NCBI RefSeq assembly: GCF_900167525.1
Contig: NZ_FUZQ01000002.1
Span: 62,001-126,000, forward strand
Length of the DNA: 64,000 bases
Reading direction: 5' to 3'
Origin: Krasilnikoviella flava
GTDB lineage: Bacteria > Actinomycetota > Actinomycetes > Actinomycetales > Cellulomonadaceae
Position numbers and translations under genes: made by a program. Of the stretch, positions 8,399 to 16,697 are shown piece by piece. The first letter of the stretch is position 1, and each line of letters opens with the position of its first letter. A model generated the notes under the pieces. It had not been told where the DNA came from. It saw nothing but the letters and a program-made list of their open reading frames with translations, and did not search any database.

Positions 8399-8412
8399 GG
8401 AAACCGCTTACC
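8399..8412. promoter_or_regulatory. LacI-type operator candidate
   Basis: GGAAACCGCTTACC matches the GGAAACCGGTTNCC pattern of the two sites at 14655-14702, with two mismatched pairs. It lies 39 bp before the oxidoreductase start, suggesting that gene shares the LacI regulator of the pectate lyase/ABC locus. Confidence 0.5.
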
Positions 8413-8450
8413 CGACGTCGCCGTCGTGGCGACACCCTAGGAGATCGACG

Positions 8451-9818
8451 ATGCCCTCCGTCCCCGCCGCCCCGACCGGTCCCGACCGTCGCCGCTACGC
8501 CGTCGCGGGCACCGGACACCGCGCCGCCATGTACGTGAACGCCCTGATCGGGGACCACGCCGACGACGGCGAGATCGTCGCGTGGGTGGAGCCCAACCCG
8601 GTGCGCGCGGCCGTGCACGAGGCCAAGGTCGCCGCCGCCGTGGGTGGCGAGCGCCCCGTCTACCACCCCGACCACCTCGAGAAGGCGCTCGACGAGCAGC
8701 GGGTCGACCGCCTCGTCGTGACGTCCGTGGACAACACTCACGCGGACCTCGTGTCCCGCGCCCTGCGCGCGGGCGTCGACGTCGTCGTCGAGAAGCCCGT
8801 CGCCGCCACCGAGGCCGAGGCGCGGCAGATCGCCGACGCCGTCACCGAGACCGGTCGCGACCTCACGATGACGTTCAACTACCGCTACTCCCCGCGGAAC
8901 TCCGCGCTGCGCGAGGTCATCGCGTCCGGCGAGATCGGGCAGGTGCTGAGCGTCCACTTCGACTGGGCCCTCGACACCGTGCACGGTGCCGACTACTTCC
9001 GCCGCTGGCACCGCGAGAAGGTCAACAACGGCGGCCTGCTGGTGCACAAGTCCAGCCACCACTTCGACCTCGTCAACTGGTGGATCGACGCCGTCCCTCA
9101 GCGTGTCTTCGCCAGCGGCGGGCGCCGGTTCTACGGCGACGACGCCGCGCACGCGGTGGGCTACGAGCCGACGGCGGGGGAGCAGGCCCTGAACGAGCAG
9201 GGCGTGGACCCGTGGCGGATCGACGTCGACGCCGACCCGCACCTCGCCGAGCTGTACGGGCCCGAGGCGCAGGCCGTGGACGGCTACCGGCGCGACCGCA
9301 GCGTGTTCGACCCGGGCATCACCACTGAGGACACCCTCGGGCTCGTCGTCGAGTACGCGGGGGGCCCGGTGCTCACCTACTCGCTCACCGCCAGCGCGCC
9401 GTGGGAGGGGTACCGCGTGGTCGTCAACGGCTCGCGCGGCCGCGCCGAGCTCGAGGTGGTCGAGCGCGGGTCCGTCGTCTTCGGCGCCGACGGCAGGGCG
9501 ACCGTCGACCCGAGCTTCACCGCGACCTTCGGCGAGGACACCGTGCGCCCCGAGGGCGAGCGGCTCGTGGTGCAGAAGCACTGGGAGCGTGCGGAGGAGC
9601 GGCCGATCGTCGCCGTCGGGCCCGGCGGTCACGGCGGGGGCGACGCCCTGCTCCTCGCGGACGTCTTCCGCGGCCGCACCGAGGCCGACCCGCTGGGCCG
9701 CGCCGCCGGGTTCCGCGACGGCCTGCGCGCGTCCGGCATCGGCTACGCCGGCAACCGGTCGCTCGCCACGGGCGACCCCGTGCGCCTCGATGACCTGGGC
9801 CTCGGCATCGACCTCTGA
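8451..9818 (+). CDS. Gfo/Idh/MocA-family NAD(P)-dependent oxidoreductase
   Basis: 455 residues. The N-terminal Rossmann fold begins RYAVAGTGHRAAMYVNAL, followed by the family's VVVEKPVAAT strand with the nicotinamide-contacting Lys, and MTFNYRYSPRNSALREVIASGEIGQV leading into the C-terminal beta-sheet substrate domain. The large size (usual about 350) comes from loops in the C-terminal half (residues about 230-300). Enzymes of this type oxidise or epimerise sugars and sugar derivatives. Sitting behind a LacI-like operator and next to a pectate lyase, it probably handles a plant sugar acid, but the substrate is unknown. It is convergent with the pectate lyase; the gap is a repeat hairpin. Confidence 0.85.
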   Translation: MPSVPAAPTGPDRRRYAVAGTGHRAAMYVNALIGDHADDGEIVAWVEPNPVRAAVHEAKVAAAVGGERPVYHPDHLEKALDEQRVDRLVVTSVDNTHADLVSRALRAGVDVVVEKPVAATEAEARQIADAVTETGRDLTMTFNYRYSPRNSALREVIASGEIGQVLSVHFDWALDTVHGADYFRRWHREKVNNGGLLVHKSSHHFDLVNWWIDAVPQRVFASGGRRFYGDDAAHAVGYEPTAGEQALNEQGVDPWRIDVDADPHLAELYGPEAQAVDGYRRDRSVFDPGITTEDTLGLVVEYAGGPVLTYSLTASAPWEGYRVVVNGSRGRAELEVVERGSVVFGADGRATVDPSFTATFGEDTVRPEGERLVVQKHWERAEERPIVAVGPGGHGGGDALLLADVFRGRTEADPLGRAAGFRDGLRASGIGYAGNRSLATGDPVRLDDLGLGIDL

Positions 9819-9824
9819 CCCCCA

Positions 9825-9908
9825 CGCCGAGGTAGTTCCTGGCCCTCGGGACAGGAACTACCTCGGCGGTGCTCGAACTACCTCGGCGGTGCTCGAACTA
9901 CCTCGGCG
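9825..9908. repeat. GAGGTAGT repeats, cluster 2, with 17-bp hairpin
   Basis: 9825-9841 and 9852-9868 are exact inverted copies (CGCCGAGGTAGTTCCTG) around a 10-nt loop. Two further copies of GAACTACCTCGGCG follow at 20-bp spacing (9875 and 9895). The last supplies the TAG stop of the pectate lyase gene on the minus strand. The hairpin fills the gap between convergent genes and may act as a bidirectional terminator. Confidence 0.92.
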
Positions 9909-11367
9909 TGGTGGAGCGGAGCACGCCCGCCCCGGCGCCGGCGTCGACGACGGCGGGCACGGCCCGGGCGGGCAGCAGCCGGTAGCGGTAGTGGTCGGAC
10001 GGCGTCCACCGGGCGTCGTCGGCGAGGGGAGCGGCGGCCGTGGAGTTGAACGCGCCCACGACGTCGACGGGACGACCGTTCACCAGGGTGCCGGCCTCGC
10101 GGAGCATGGTGCCGCCGTAGGCGCCGACCGCCCGCGCGGGGTCGACGCCCGGCGCGAGCCGCAGCGCGTTGTTCTCCAAGACGAGGCTCGACTCCTTGCC
10201 GGCGCCCCAGAAGTACTGGAACTCCTCCGCCGTCGACTGCGCGTAGGAGTTGTCGTAGACGTGCACGTCCCCGAAGCGGACGCGCGGCGCGCGCTGGCCG
10301 ATGTCCTGGAAATGGTTGTGGTGGATCGTCACCCGGTGCTGGCCCCGGTCCTGCAGCCGCGAGTCGGACGAGCCGATGATCATCGTCTTGTCGTGCGTCT
10401 CGAAGCGGTTCCAGGACACGGTCACCAGGTCGCCGCCGTGGGTCACGTCGAGCAGGCCGTCGTGGATCTCGAACGGGCGGCCGAACACCTGCGGCAGCGA
10501 CGACGCCGGGTGGTCGCCGTCGTCGAAGGTGTTGTGGTCCACCCACACGCCGGTGGACGTCCAGACCGACAGGTTGTCGTACGCCGAGTTCCAGCTGCCG
10601 AGCTCCCCGTCGGTGGGGTCCCACTGCGGGAAGCAGTCGCGGCCGTCCGAGAGGGTCAGGTTGCGCACGATGACGTTGTGCGAGTCGCGGACCCGGAGGT
10701 TGGCGCCCACGACCCGGGCGTCGCCCACGCCGACGATCGTGACGTTCGAGCCGACGTGCACCTGCGTCTGCGCCGCCTGCACCCGGGCGGCGGCGACGCG
10801 CGCGTCCTCCAGCGGCCCGCCGGGCTCGTCGGTGCCCCAGACGGCCGGGTCGTACGCCGCGACGTAGTCGTCCATGGTGAACGGGCCGGCGCCGGCCACC
10901 GGGACCTGGTCGGCGAAGTCCTGGCAGTCCAGCGCCGCGCCGTCCGCACCCGTGAACGCATCGATCGTGCCGCGCACGTAGACGACGCGCGGCACCTCGA
11001 GCCCGCGGCCGTCGTCCAGGTCGGCGCCCGCACGGCCGCCCAGGGCGTCGCGCAGCTCGGCCCACGTGTCGACGACGTACACCTCGGAGGCCGATGCCGC
11101 GGCGCCGCCGGTGACCGGTTCGGCCTCCCGCGGGACGCCCTCGGGGGCGGTGGTCGTGGCGACGGACGCCCACCCGTCGGCACCGGGCGTGACGACCTGG
11201 CGGCCGAGGTCGGTGCGCGGGTGAGGGCCGGGCCCACCGGCGCCGCCGTGCGCGGCGGCCGTCGCGGCCCCGGACGTGAGGAGCAGGACGGCGGCGGCCA
11301 GCCCGGCGACCGCCCGTGAGCGGTGGCGGCCGCGCGGGCGCGCCAGGGCAGGGGAGAGGGGGTGCAT
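9898..11367 (-). CDS. Secreted pectate lyase, PL1 type
   Basis: 489 residues. A signal peptide with a long Ala/Leu core ends near residue 39. The mature protein is a parallel beta-helix lyase: calcium-site region SVWTSTGVWVDHNTFDDGDH, core strands VTVSWNRFETHDKTMIIG, HRVTIHHNHF, and the RAPRVRFG motif carrying the catalytic arginine, then VHVYDNSYAQST. It cleaves polygalacturonate by beta-elimination outside the cell. The ATG at 11367 has AAGGAG at good spacing. It is the last gene of a leftward operon after the LacI-DUF6807 and oxidoreductase genes. Its stop codon TAG is contributed by a GCCGAGGTAG repeat. Confidence 0.92.
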   Translation of the reverse strand: MHPLSPALARPRGRHRSRAVAGLAAAVLLLTSGAATAAAHGGAGGPGPHPRTDLGRQVVTPGADGWASVATTTAPEGVPREAEPVTGGAAASASEVYVVDTWAELRDALGGRAGADLDDGRGLEVPRVVYVRGTIDAFTGADGAALDCQDFADQVPVAGAGPFTMDDYVAAYDPAVWGTDEPGGPLEDARVAAARVQAAQTQVHVGSNVTIVGVGDARVVGANLRVRDSHNVIVRNLTLSDGRDCFPQWDPTDGELGSWNSAYDNLSVWTSTGVWVDHNTFDDGDHPASSLPQVFGRPFEIHDGLLDVTHGGDLVTVSWNRFETHDKTMIIGSSDSRLQDRGQHRVTIHHNHFQDIGQRAPRVRFGDVHVYDNSYAQSTAEEFQYFWGAGKESSLVLENNALRLAPGVDPARAVGAYGGTMLREAGTLVNGRPVDVVGAFNSTAAAPLADDARWTPSDHYRYRLLPARAVPAVVDAGAGAGVLRSTTPR

Positions 11368-11401
11368 GGTGCGAAACTCCTTCGTTCCGGCGGCGGCACC
11401 C

Positions 11402-11421
11402 GGCCGACGACGGTGTCGGCC
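11402..11421. other. Intercistronic hairpin before the pectate lyase gene
   Basis: GGCCGAC/GTCGGCC arms with a 6-nt loop lie in the 73-nt gap between the oxidoreductase stop and the pectate lyase ribosome site. It could reduce read-through or stabilise mRNA; function is speculative. Confidence 0.35.
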
Positions 11422-11440
11422 CGGGGAAGGGTGAGGCAGC

Positions 11441-12598
11441 TCAGGCGGTCCAGGGCGCCCCGAGCTCGGCGAACGTGCGCTGCGTGCGCGCGACCTCGGC
11501 GCACCAGTGCTCGACGTCGCGCACCACGGGGTGGCGCTCGTCGCCGTCGCCCTGCCACTCGACGTGCTCGGGCGCGATCGGGGCCGGGTCGGCGCTGGTG
11601 CGCACCGCCTCGAGCACGCGCATGAACGCGCCGGTGTCGCGGACGTCGCACAGCAGGGGCCGGCGGTCGTCGGCGCGCGCGGCGAGCAGGTCCTCCAGCA
11701 GGGAGCTGCGCCCGTAGGTCTTGTCCATCTGCACGGCGTCGGTACGCAGCAGCAGACGGTCGTGCTCGTACTCGAGGACGAGCTCGCCGCGGGTGCCGCG
11801 CACCACCACGCGCGCGGGCGAGCGCTCGGGCGCGCACAGCGAGAGCCCGAAGCCGTAGCGCCGACCGCCGGCGTCCTTGACACGCACGGACGACGTGTCG
11901 TCGGCCTCGATCGGGTTGGCGCGGTACAGGTCGGTGTCCACCCAGGCGACGTCCTGCGCGGTGGTGGCGCCACCGAGCCGCAGCGTGGTCGCGACCGCGT
12001 GCGCCAGCGGGTTGGTCACGACGCCGTCGACGACGTCCCGGCCGTCGAGCCGGCGCCGGCCCGCCCATGCGGCGCGCTTCCAGTAGGACGCCGTGCGCAC
12101 CCAGGTGCCGACGGCGCCGAGTCCCTGCACCTCGCCGATCTCGCCGCGGGCCAGGAGGTCGGCCGCCGCGGGCAGCGCGTGCGAGCCGAACGTCTGGAAG
12201 CCCACCTGGCAGCGACGGCCCGTGCGCTCGGCCACCGCGACGAGCTCCGCGTGCTCCGCGAGCGAGGCCGTCGTCGGCTTCTCCAGCAGCACGTCGATAC
12301 CGGCCTCCATCGCGGCGCGCGCCAGCGGAAGGTGCGTCGGGATGGGGGTGCTCAGCACCACGACGTCCACGTGCGTCGACGGCGTGGACAGCAGGTCGCC
12401 GAGTGTCGGGAACCAGGGCGCCCCGGCATCGTGCGCGTCGTGACCCGGGCCCGGCTCGCGCGGGTCGACGACGGCGGCGAGCCGCGCTCGCCCGGCGCGC
12501 TGCAGCTCGAGCACGCGGCGCACGTGGGAGGCGCCGTGGCCGTGCAGGCCCACCACCGCGATCTGCGGGGCGAGGCCGTCGGGGGTCGAGTGCGTCAT
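11441..12598 (-). CDS. Gfo/Idh/MocA-family oxidoreductase
   Basis: 385 residues. The N-terminal nucleotide-binding fold starts PQIAVVGLHGHGASHVRRVLEL, the conserved VLLEKPTTAS motif carries the coenzyme-contacting Lys, and the C-terminal half includes GVVTNPLAHAVATTLRLGG with the family's His. It lies 55 nt downstream of the LacI-DUF6807 fusion gene and upstream of the pectate lyase on the same strand. DUF6807 and Gfo/Idh/MocA genes are commonly neighbours, so they probably act on the same sugar-derived substrate. The exact reaction is not known. Confidence 0.85.
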   Translation of the reverse strand: MTHSTPDGLAPQIAVVGLHGHGASHVRRVLELQRAGRARLAAVVDPREPGPGHDAHDAGAPWFPTLGDLLSTPSTHVDVVVLSTPIPTHLPLARAAMEAGIDVLLEKPTTASLAEHAELVAVAERTGRRCQVGFQTFGSHALPAAADLLARGEIGEVQGLGAVGTWVRTASYWKRAAWAGRRRLDGRDVVDGVVTNPLAHAVATTLRLGGATTAQDVAWVDTDLYRANPIEADDTSSVRVKDAGGRRYGFGLSLCAPERSPARVVVRGTRGELVLEYEHDRLLLRTDAVQMDKTYGRSSLLEDLLAARADDRRPLLCDVRDTGAFMRVLEAVRTSADPAPIAPEHVEWQGDGDERHPVVRDVEHWCAEVARTQRTFAELGAPWTA

Positions 12599-12653
12599 CG
12601 TCGTCCTGTCGGTGTCGTCCCGGCGCGCCGGGGTCTGGAGGTCGGGGCGGGCG

Positions 12654-14615
12654 TCAGCGCAGCGTCGCGGCGAGCGCGGCCGCCTCGGAGTGGTCGAGGG
12701 CGCGGTCCACGAGCGCGGCCACCACCCCGGTCTCGACGGTGCCGCCGGCGGGCACGACGAGCGGGGTGTCCCAGGCCAGCGCGGGGCCGGCGCCCGGGTA
12801 CTCGGCGGCGCGCAGGAACCAGTGCCGCGGCGGGGACGTCTGCGCGAGCAGGAGCGTCGTCGGGCGGTCCTGCTCGTACGGGTCGTGGTGCTGCTGCACG
12901 TACGCCACCCACGGCGACGTGCTGCCGTGCGCGCGCTTCTCGCCCTCGCCCGACTCCGACAGCACGACCGTGCCCTGCGAGATCGGCGCGCGCCAGAAGA
13001 CGCCGCCGTACCCCGCGCCCGGGCGGCCGTTGGTGGCGGGGGAGCGGATCTCCAGCGGCCCGTGCGACGCGTGCAGCGTGGTCCGCCACTCGAGCGCCCA
13101 CGTGTCGTCGCCGAGGAGGCGGGCGCCGAGCCGGCGCTGCTCCTCGAGCAGGGGCTGGCCGTGCTCGTCGTCCCAGCGCACCGTGTCGTGCAGCACGTGC
13201 GGGGCGAGCGGGTCGACCTCGGCGCGGGTGCTCACCTGCCGCCCGTGGTTCGGCAGCAGGGTCGGGCCGACGTCGGCCATAAAGGTGCGACCGCCCCAGA
13301 AGCTCGTGCCGTTGACGTCCGGCACCGCCACGCTGACGCCGTAGTGGTGCCGGTGGTCCACCGGCTCGGACTCGGTGAGAGGGACGCCCGCCAGCGAGTG
13401 CACGGGGTGCAGGTACGGCCGCGGCGAGTGGATGGCGGGCAGTCGTTCGCCGTCGACGTACCGCGCGAGCGGCACCCGGTCGCGCGTGTGCCGCAGCACG
13501 ATCTCGCGCGGCTCGACGGACCATGCCGGACCCGGGTCGACGACGTCCGCCTCGGGCGCGGCCGCGGGCGCGGGCTCGGTGACGACGGCACGCTGCAGGG
13601 CGCGGGGCGCCGGGCCGGTGCTGGAGCGCGCCTCGAGCCGGGCCGTGAACCGGGTGCTGGTGGCCGCGTGCGCGTCGTCGTCGATGACGGCGTGCAGCTC
13701 GCGCCACGCCTGCCGGCCGAGCTCTGCCTGCGGCACGGAGACCGTGGTGAGGCCGGGCGTGGCGTAGCGCGCCAGGTCGATGTCGTCGTAGCCGGCCACC
13801 GAGATGTCGCCCGGCACGGCCACGCCCGCCTCGTTGAGCGCGGCCAGAAGGCCGAACGCGACGAGGTCGTTGTACGCGACGACGGCCGTGGCGCGGCTGG
13901 CGAGCACCTCGCCCGCGGCGGCGTGGCCGGACGCGAGGTCGGCGCCCACGGGGAGCTCGACGATCTCCAGGTCGGGGTGGCGCTCGCGGGCGGTGGCGAG
14001 ACCGGCGCGCCGGGCGACGTCGGTGGCCGCGGCCCGGGGCCCGGCGAGGTACGCCAGCCGACGGTGCCCGAGCCCCACGAGATGCTCGACGACCTGCACG
14101 GTGGCGTCCTCGTAGTCGATGACCAGGCTCGGCGTGGCCGGGTGCTCGACGGCGCGGTTGATCACGGCCGCGGGCGTCACGAGGGGGAGCAGGGCGTCGA
14201 GCGCGGCGCCCGGCATCCGGGGCGCGACCAGGATCAGGGCGTCGCAGCGCATGCGGGCCTCGCGCGCGATGGCCGCCTCCTCCGAGGGGTCCTCCGCGGC
14301 GTCGGCCACGAGCACGCGGTAGCCGTCCTCGGCGGCGGCGGAGGTGACGCCGCGCAGGATCTGCTGGAACACCGGGTTGCCGAGGTCGGGCACGACGAGC
14401 GCGACGGTCTCCGTGCGCCCCAGGGACAGGCTGCGTGCCACGTTGCTGGGGCGGTAGTTCAGGTCGATCGCCGCCTCCTGAACCCGCGCGGCGATGGCCG
14501 GGTCCACGGTGCTGCGACCGTTCATCACGCGGGAGACCGTGGCGCGCGAGACGCCGGCGGCGGTGGCGACGTCGGCGATGGTCACGGACGGTCGCCGGAC
14601 GTTCAGCTCAGGCAT
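12654..14615 (-). CDS. LacI-family regulator fused to a DUF6807 (PmoA-like) domain
   Basis: 653 residues in one frame. Residues about 8-60 are a LacI HTH (TIADVATAAGVSRATVSRVMNG). Residues 65-340 are the periplasmic-binding-like sensor (VALVVPDLGNPVFQQILRGV, GDISVAGYDDIDLARY). An Ala/Pro linker (about 345-360) leads to a second domain to the end: PYLHPVHSLAGVPLTESEPVDHRHHYG, GGRTFMADVGPTLLPNHGRQV, WVAYVQQHHDPY. That pattern with a His-rich HRHHYG is typical of DUF6807/PmoA proteins, normally stand-alone. GGGAGG precedes the ATG at 14615. It probably represses its own operon and the divergent ABC operon through the sites at 14655-14702, with the second domain acting on or sensing the same compound. 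Confidence 0.87.
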   Translation of the reverse strand: MPELNVRRPSVTIADVATAAGVSRATVSRVMNGRSTVDPAIAARVQEAAIDLNYRPSNVARSLSLGRTETVALVVPDLGNPVFQQILRGVTSAAAEDGYRVLVADAAEDPSEEAAIAREARMRCDALILVAPRMPGAALDALLPLVTPAAVINRAVEHPATPSLVIDYEDATVQVVEHLVGLGHRRLAYLAGPRAAATDVARRAGLATARERHPDLEIVELPVGADLASGHAAAGEVLASRATAVVAYNDLVAFGLLAALNEAGVAVPGDISVAGYDDIDLARYATPGLTTVSVPQAELGRQAWRELHAVIDDDAHAATSTRFTARLEARSSTGPAPRALQRAVVTEPAPAAAPEADVVDPGPAWSVEPREIVLRHTRDRVPLARYVDGERLPAIHSPRPYLHPVHSLAGVPLTESEPVDHRHHYGVSVAVPDVNGTSFWGGRTFMADVGPTLLPNHGRQVSTRAEVDPLAPHVLHDTVRWDDEHGQPLLEEQRRLGARLLGDDTWALEWRTTLHASHGPLEIRSPATNGRPGAGYGGVFWRAPISQGTVVLSESGEGEKRAHGSTSPWVAYVQQHHDPYEQDRPTTLLLAQTSPPRHWFLRAAEYPGAGPALAWDTPLVVPAGGTVETGVVAALVDRALDHSEAAALAATLR

Positions 14616-14654
14616 CGATGCCTCCCGGGGCTCACGAGCCGACCGTACACCATT

Positions 14655-14702
14655 GGAAACCGGTTCCCCTCGTGGTACGTTCCCGAGAAGCAACCGGTTT
14701 CC
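14655..14702. promoter_or_regulatory. Pair of LacI-type operators between divergent operons
   Basis: GGAAACCGGTTCCC (14655-14668) and GCAACCGGTTTCC (14690-14702) are two near-palindromes centred 34 bp apart on CCGG. They lie in the gap between the LacI-DUF6807 gene and the ABC transporter genes, so the encoded LacI protein could bind both, possibly cooperatively, and control both directions. Confidence 0.75.
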
Positions 14703-14754
14703 AGGCGATGGAACCCTGGAAGCCCTCGGATCGACGATGATCGGGAGGCCGGCG

Positions 14755-14826
14755 ATGACGCCCACCAGCACGCCGATCGGCAGCGTGATCGGCAGGTTGA
14801 TCGGCAGGGTGCCACGATGGCGGTGA
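14755..14826 (+). CDS. Putative 23-aa upstream ORF overlapping the permease start
   Basis: ATG at 14755 follows GGGAGG with good spacing. The short frame encodes 23 residues including IGSVIGRLIGR, because the DNA has three direct GATCGGCAG repeats at 12-bp spacing (14775, 14787, 14799). It ends 10 nt inside the permease gene (permease ATG 14817), which has only a weak GCAGGG ribosome site of its own. It may couple translation of the permease. No homologue recognised; it may not be a real gene. Confidence 0.3.
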   Translation: MTPTSTPIGSVIGRLIGRVPRWR

Positions 14827-15740
14827 TCCAGGAGGTCGCTCGCACCCGCGGTGCCGCCCCGGAACGGCGCAAGGGCGACGGCCGGGCCGCGGTGCTCTTC
14901 CTCGCCCCGTGGTTCGCCGGGCTGATCCTCGTCACGGCCTTCCCGCTGGTCGCGTCCCTGTACCTGTCGTTCACGGACTACAGCCTGCTCGAGGCGCCGG
15001 GCTGGATCGGGCTCGAGAACTACACGCGCATGTTCGACGACCCGCGGTTCTTCCAGGCACTGAAGGTGACCTTCACCTACGTGCTGGTCTCGGTGCCGCT
15101 GCAGCTGGCCGCCGCGCTCGCGCTCGCCATGGTGCTCGACAAGGGGCTGCGCGGCCTGGCGTTCTACCGGTCCGTGTACTACCTGCCGTCCCTGCTGGGC
15201 GGCAGCGTCGCCATCGCCATCCTGTGGCGCCAGGTCTTCGGGGCCGACGGCCTGCTGAACCAGGTGCTCGGGTTCTTCGGTATCGAGGGCGTCGGCTGGG
15301 TGTCGCACCCGGACTACGCGCTCGGCACCCTCATGGTGCTGAACGTCTGGACGTTCGGCGCGCCGATGATCATCTTCCTGGCCGGTCTGCGGCAGATCCC
15401 GGCGATGTACTACGAGGCCGCGTCGATCGACGGCGCGGGCCGCTGGCGCCGGTTCCGCAGCATCACGCTGCCGCTGCTCACGCCGATCATCTTCTTCAAC
15501 CTGGTGCTGCAGCTCATCGGCGCGTTCCAGTCGTTCACGCAGGCGTTCATCGTCAGCGGCGGCACGGGCGGCCCGGTGGACTCCACGCTCTTCTACACGC
15601 TGTACCTCTACGAGAAGGGCTTCGGCTCCTACCAGATGGGGTATGCGTCGGCGATGGCGTGGTTCCTGCTGCTCGTCGTGGCGGGCATGACCGCCGTGAA
15701 CTTCCTCGCCTCCAAGTTCTGGGTCTTCTACGATGACTGA
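14817..15740 (+). CDS. CUT1 carbohydrate ABC transporter permease (MalF-like)
   Basis: 307 residues with six predicted membrane helices (first AAVLFLAPWFAGLILVTAFP, last MAWFLLLVVAGMTAVNFLA). The cytoplasmic EAA loop YYEAASIDGAGRWRRFRSITLPLLTP docks the ATPase. It imports a sugar or oligosaccharide together with the next permease and the lipoprotein at 16698. No ATPase gene is present, so a shared MsiK/MalK-type ATPase elsewhere is likely, as is usual in actinobacteria. The frame is open far upstream on this strand, but that part is the antisense of the LacI gene and was discarded. It overlaps the next gene by 8 nt. Confidence 0.92.
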   Translation: MAVIQEVARTRGAAPERRKGDGRAAVLFLAPWFAGLILVTAFPLVASLYLSFTDYSLLEAPGWIGLENYTRMFDDPRFFQALKVTFTYVLVSVPLQLAAALALAMVLDKGLRGLAFYRSVYYLPSLLGGSVAIAILWRQVFGADGLLNQVLGFFGIEGVGWVSHPDYALGTLMVLNVWTFGAPMIIFLAGLRQIPAMYYEAASIDGAGRWRRFRSITLPLLTPIIFFNLVLQLIGAFQSFTQAFIVSGGTGGPVDSTLFYTLYLYEKGFGSYQMGYASAMAWFLLLVVAGMTAVNFLASKFWVFYDD

Positions 15741-16668
15741 CGCTCCCGCGCGGACCGACCCGCGCCCGACGCCCGCCCGCCCGACGCTGTCCGAGGTGGC
15801 GGCGACCTACCCCGAGCGCCGCCCGCCGCGCCGTCGCGCCTGGGCCGCCGTCCGCCGCGTGCTGCGCCATGTCGCGCTGATCGCGTTCGGGCTGGTCATG
15901 CTCTACCCGCTGCTGTGGATGCTGGCGAGCTCGTTCAAGCCGACCGAGCTGATCTTCCGCGAGCCCGGGCTGATCCCCACCGCGTGGGACTTCGGCAACT
16001 ACACCGACGGGTGGAACGCGCTGCTGGACCCGTTCAGCCACTACCTGCTGAACTCGGCGATCGTCGTGCTCGGCTCGGTGCTGGGCAACCTGGTCTCGTG
16101 CTCGATGGCGGCCTACGCCTTCGCCCGGCTGAAGTTCCGCGGCCGCAACCTGTGGTTCGCGATCATGCTCATGTCGATCATGCTGCCGATCCACGTGATC
16201 ATCGTGCCGCAGTACATCCTGTTCTCGTCGCTGTCGTGGATCAACACGTTCCTGCCGCTGATCGTGCCGAAGCTGCTGGCCACCGACGCGTTCTTCGTCT
16301 TCCTCATGGTGCAGTTCTTCCGCGGCATCCCGAAGGACCTGGACGAGGCGGCCCGGCTCGACGGGTGCGGGCACGTGCGCATCTACCTGCGGATCATGCT
16401 GCCGCTGTCGCTCCCGGCGCTCGCCACCACAGCGATCTTCACGTTCATCTGGACGTGGAACGACTTCTTCAGCCAGCTCATCTTCCTGACGAAGCCGGAC
16501 ATGTACACCGTGCCCATCGCGCTGCGGACGTTCGTGGACGCCACGAGCAACAGCTCGTGGGGGCCGCTGTTCGCGATGTCGATCGTCTCGCTGATCCCCG
16601 TGTTCCTCGTCTTCCTGTTCGGCCAGAAGTACCTCGTCAAGGGCATCGCCACCACCGGCATCAAGTAG
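15733..16668 (+). CDS. CUT1 carbohydrate ABC transporter permease (MalG-like)
   Basis: 311 residues: a basic, Pro-rich cytoplasmic N-terminus of about 45 residues, then six membrane helices. The EAA motif DLDEAARLDGCGHVRIYLRIMLPLSLPAL is followed by a terminal GQKYLVKGIATTGIK, typical of MalG-type subunits. It forms the membrane channel with the preceding permease, whose end it overlaps by 8 nt, indicating coupled translation. The substrate is likely a pectin- or hemicellulose-derived oligosaccharide, judged from neighbours only. Confidence 0.92.
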   Translation: MTDAPARTDPRPTPARPTLSEVAATYPERRPPRRRAWAAVRRVLRHVALIAFGLVMLYPLLWMLASSFKPTELIFREPGLIPTAWDFGNYTDGWNALLDPFSHYLLNSAIVVLGSVLGNLVSCSMAAYAFARLKFRGRNLWFAIMLMSIMLPIHVIIVPQYILFSSLSWINTFLPLIVPKLLATDAFFVFLMVQFFRGIPKDLDEAARLDGCGHVRIYLRIMLPLSLPALATTAIFTFIWTWNDFFSQLIFLTKPDMYTVPIALRTFVDATSNSSWGPLFAMSIVSLIPVFLVFLFGQKYLVKGIATTGIK

Positions 16669-16697
16669 TGCGCACCCGACGTTCGAAGGAGAACCTC

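Noticed and set aside
12612-14816. Upstream extension of the permease frame (over 700 codons)
   Set aside because: It is antisense to the LacI-DUF6807 gene, rich in Arg/Gly/Val-His patterns typical of GC-rich shadow frames, and lacks any family motif; the permease motif begins at 14817.
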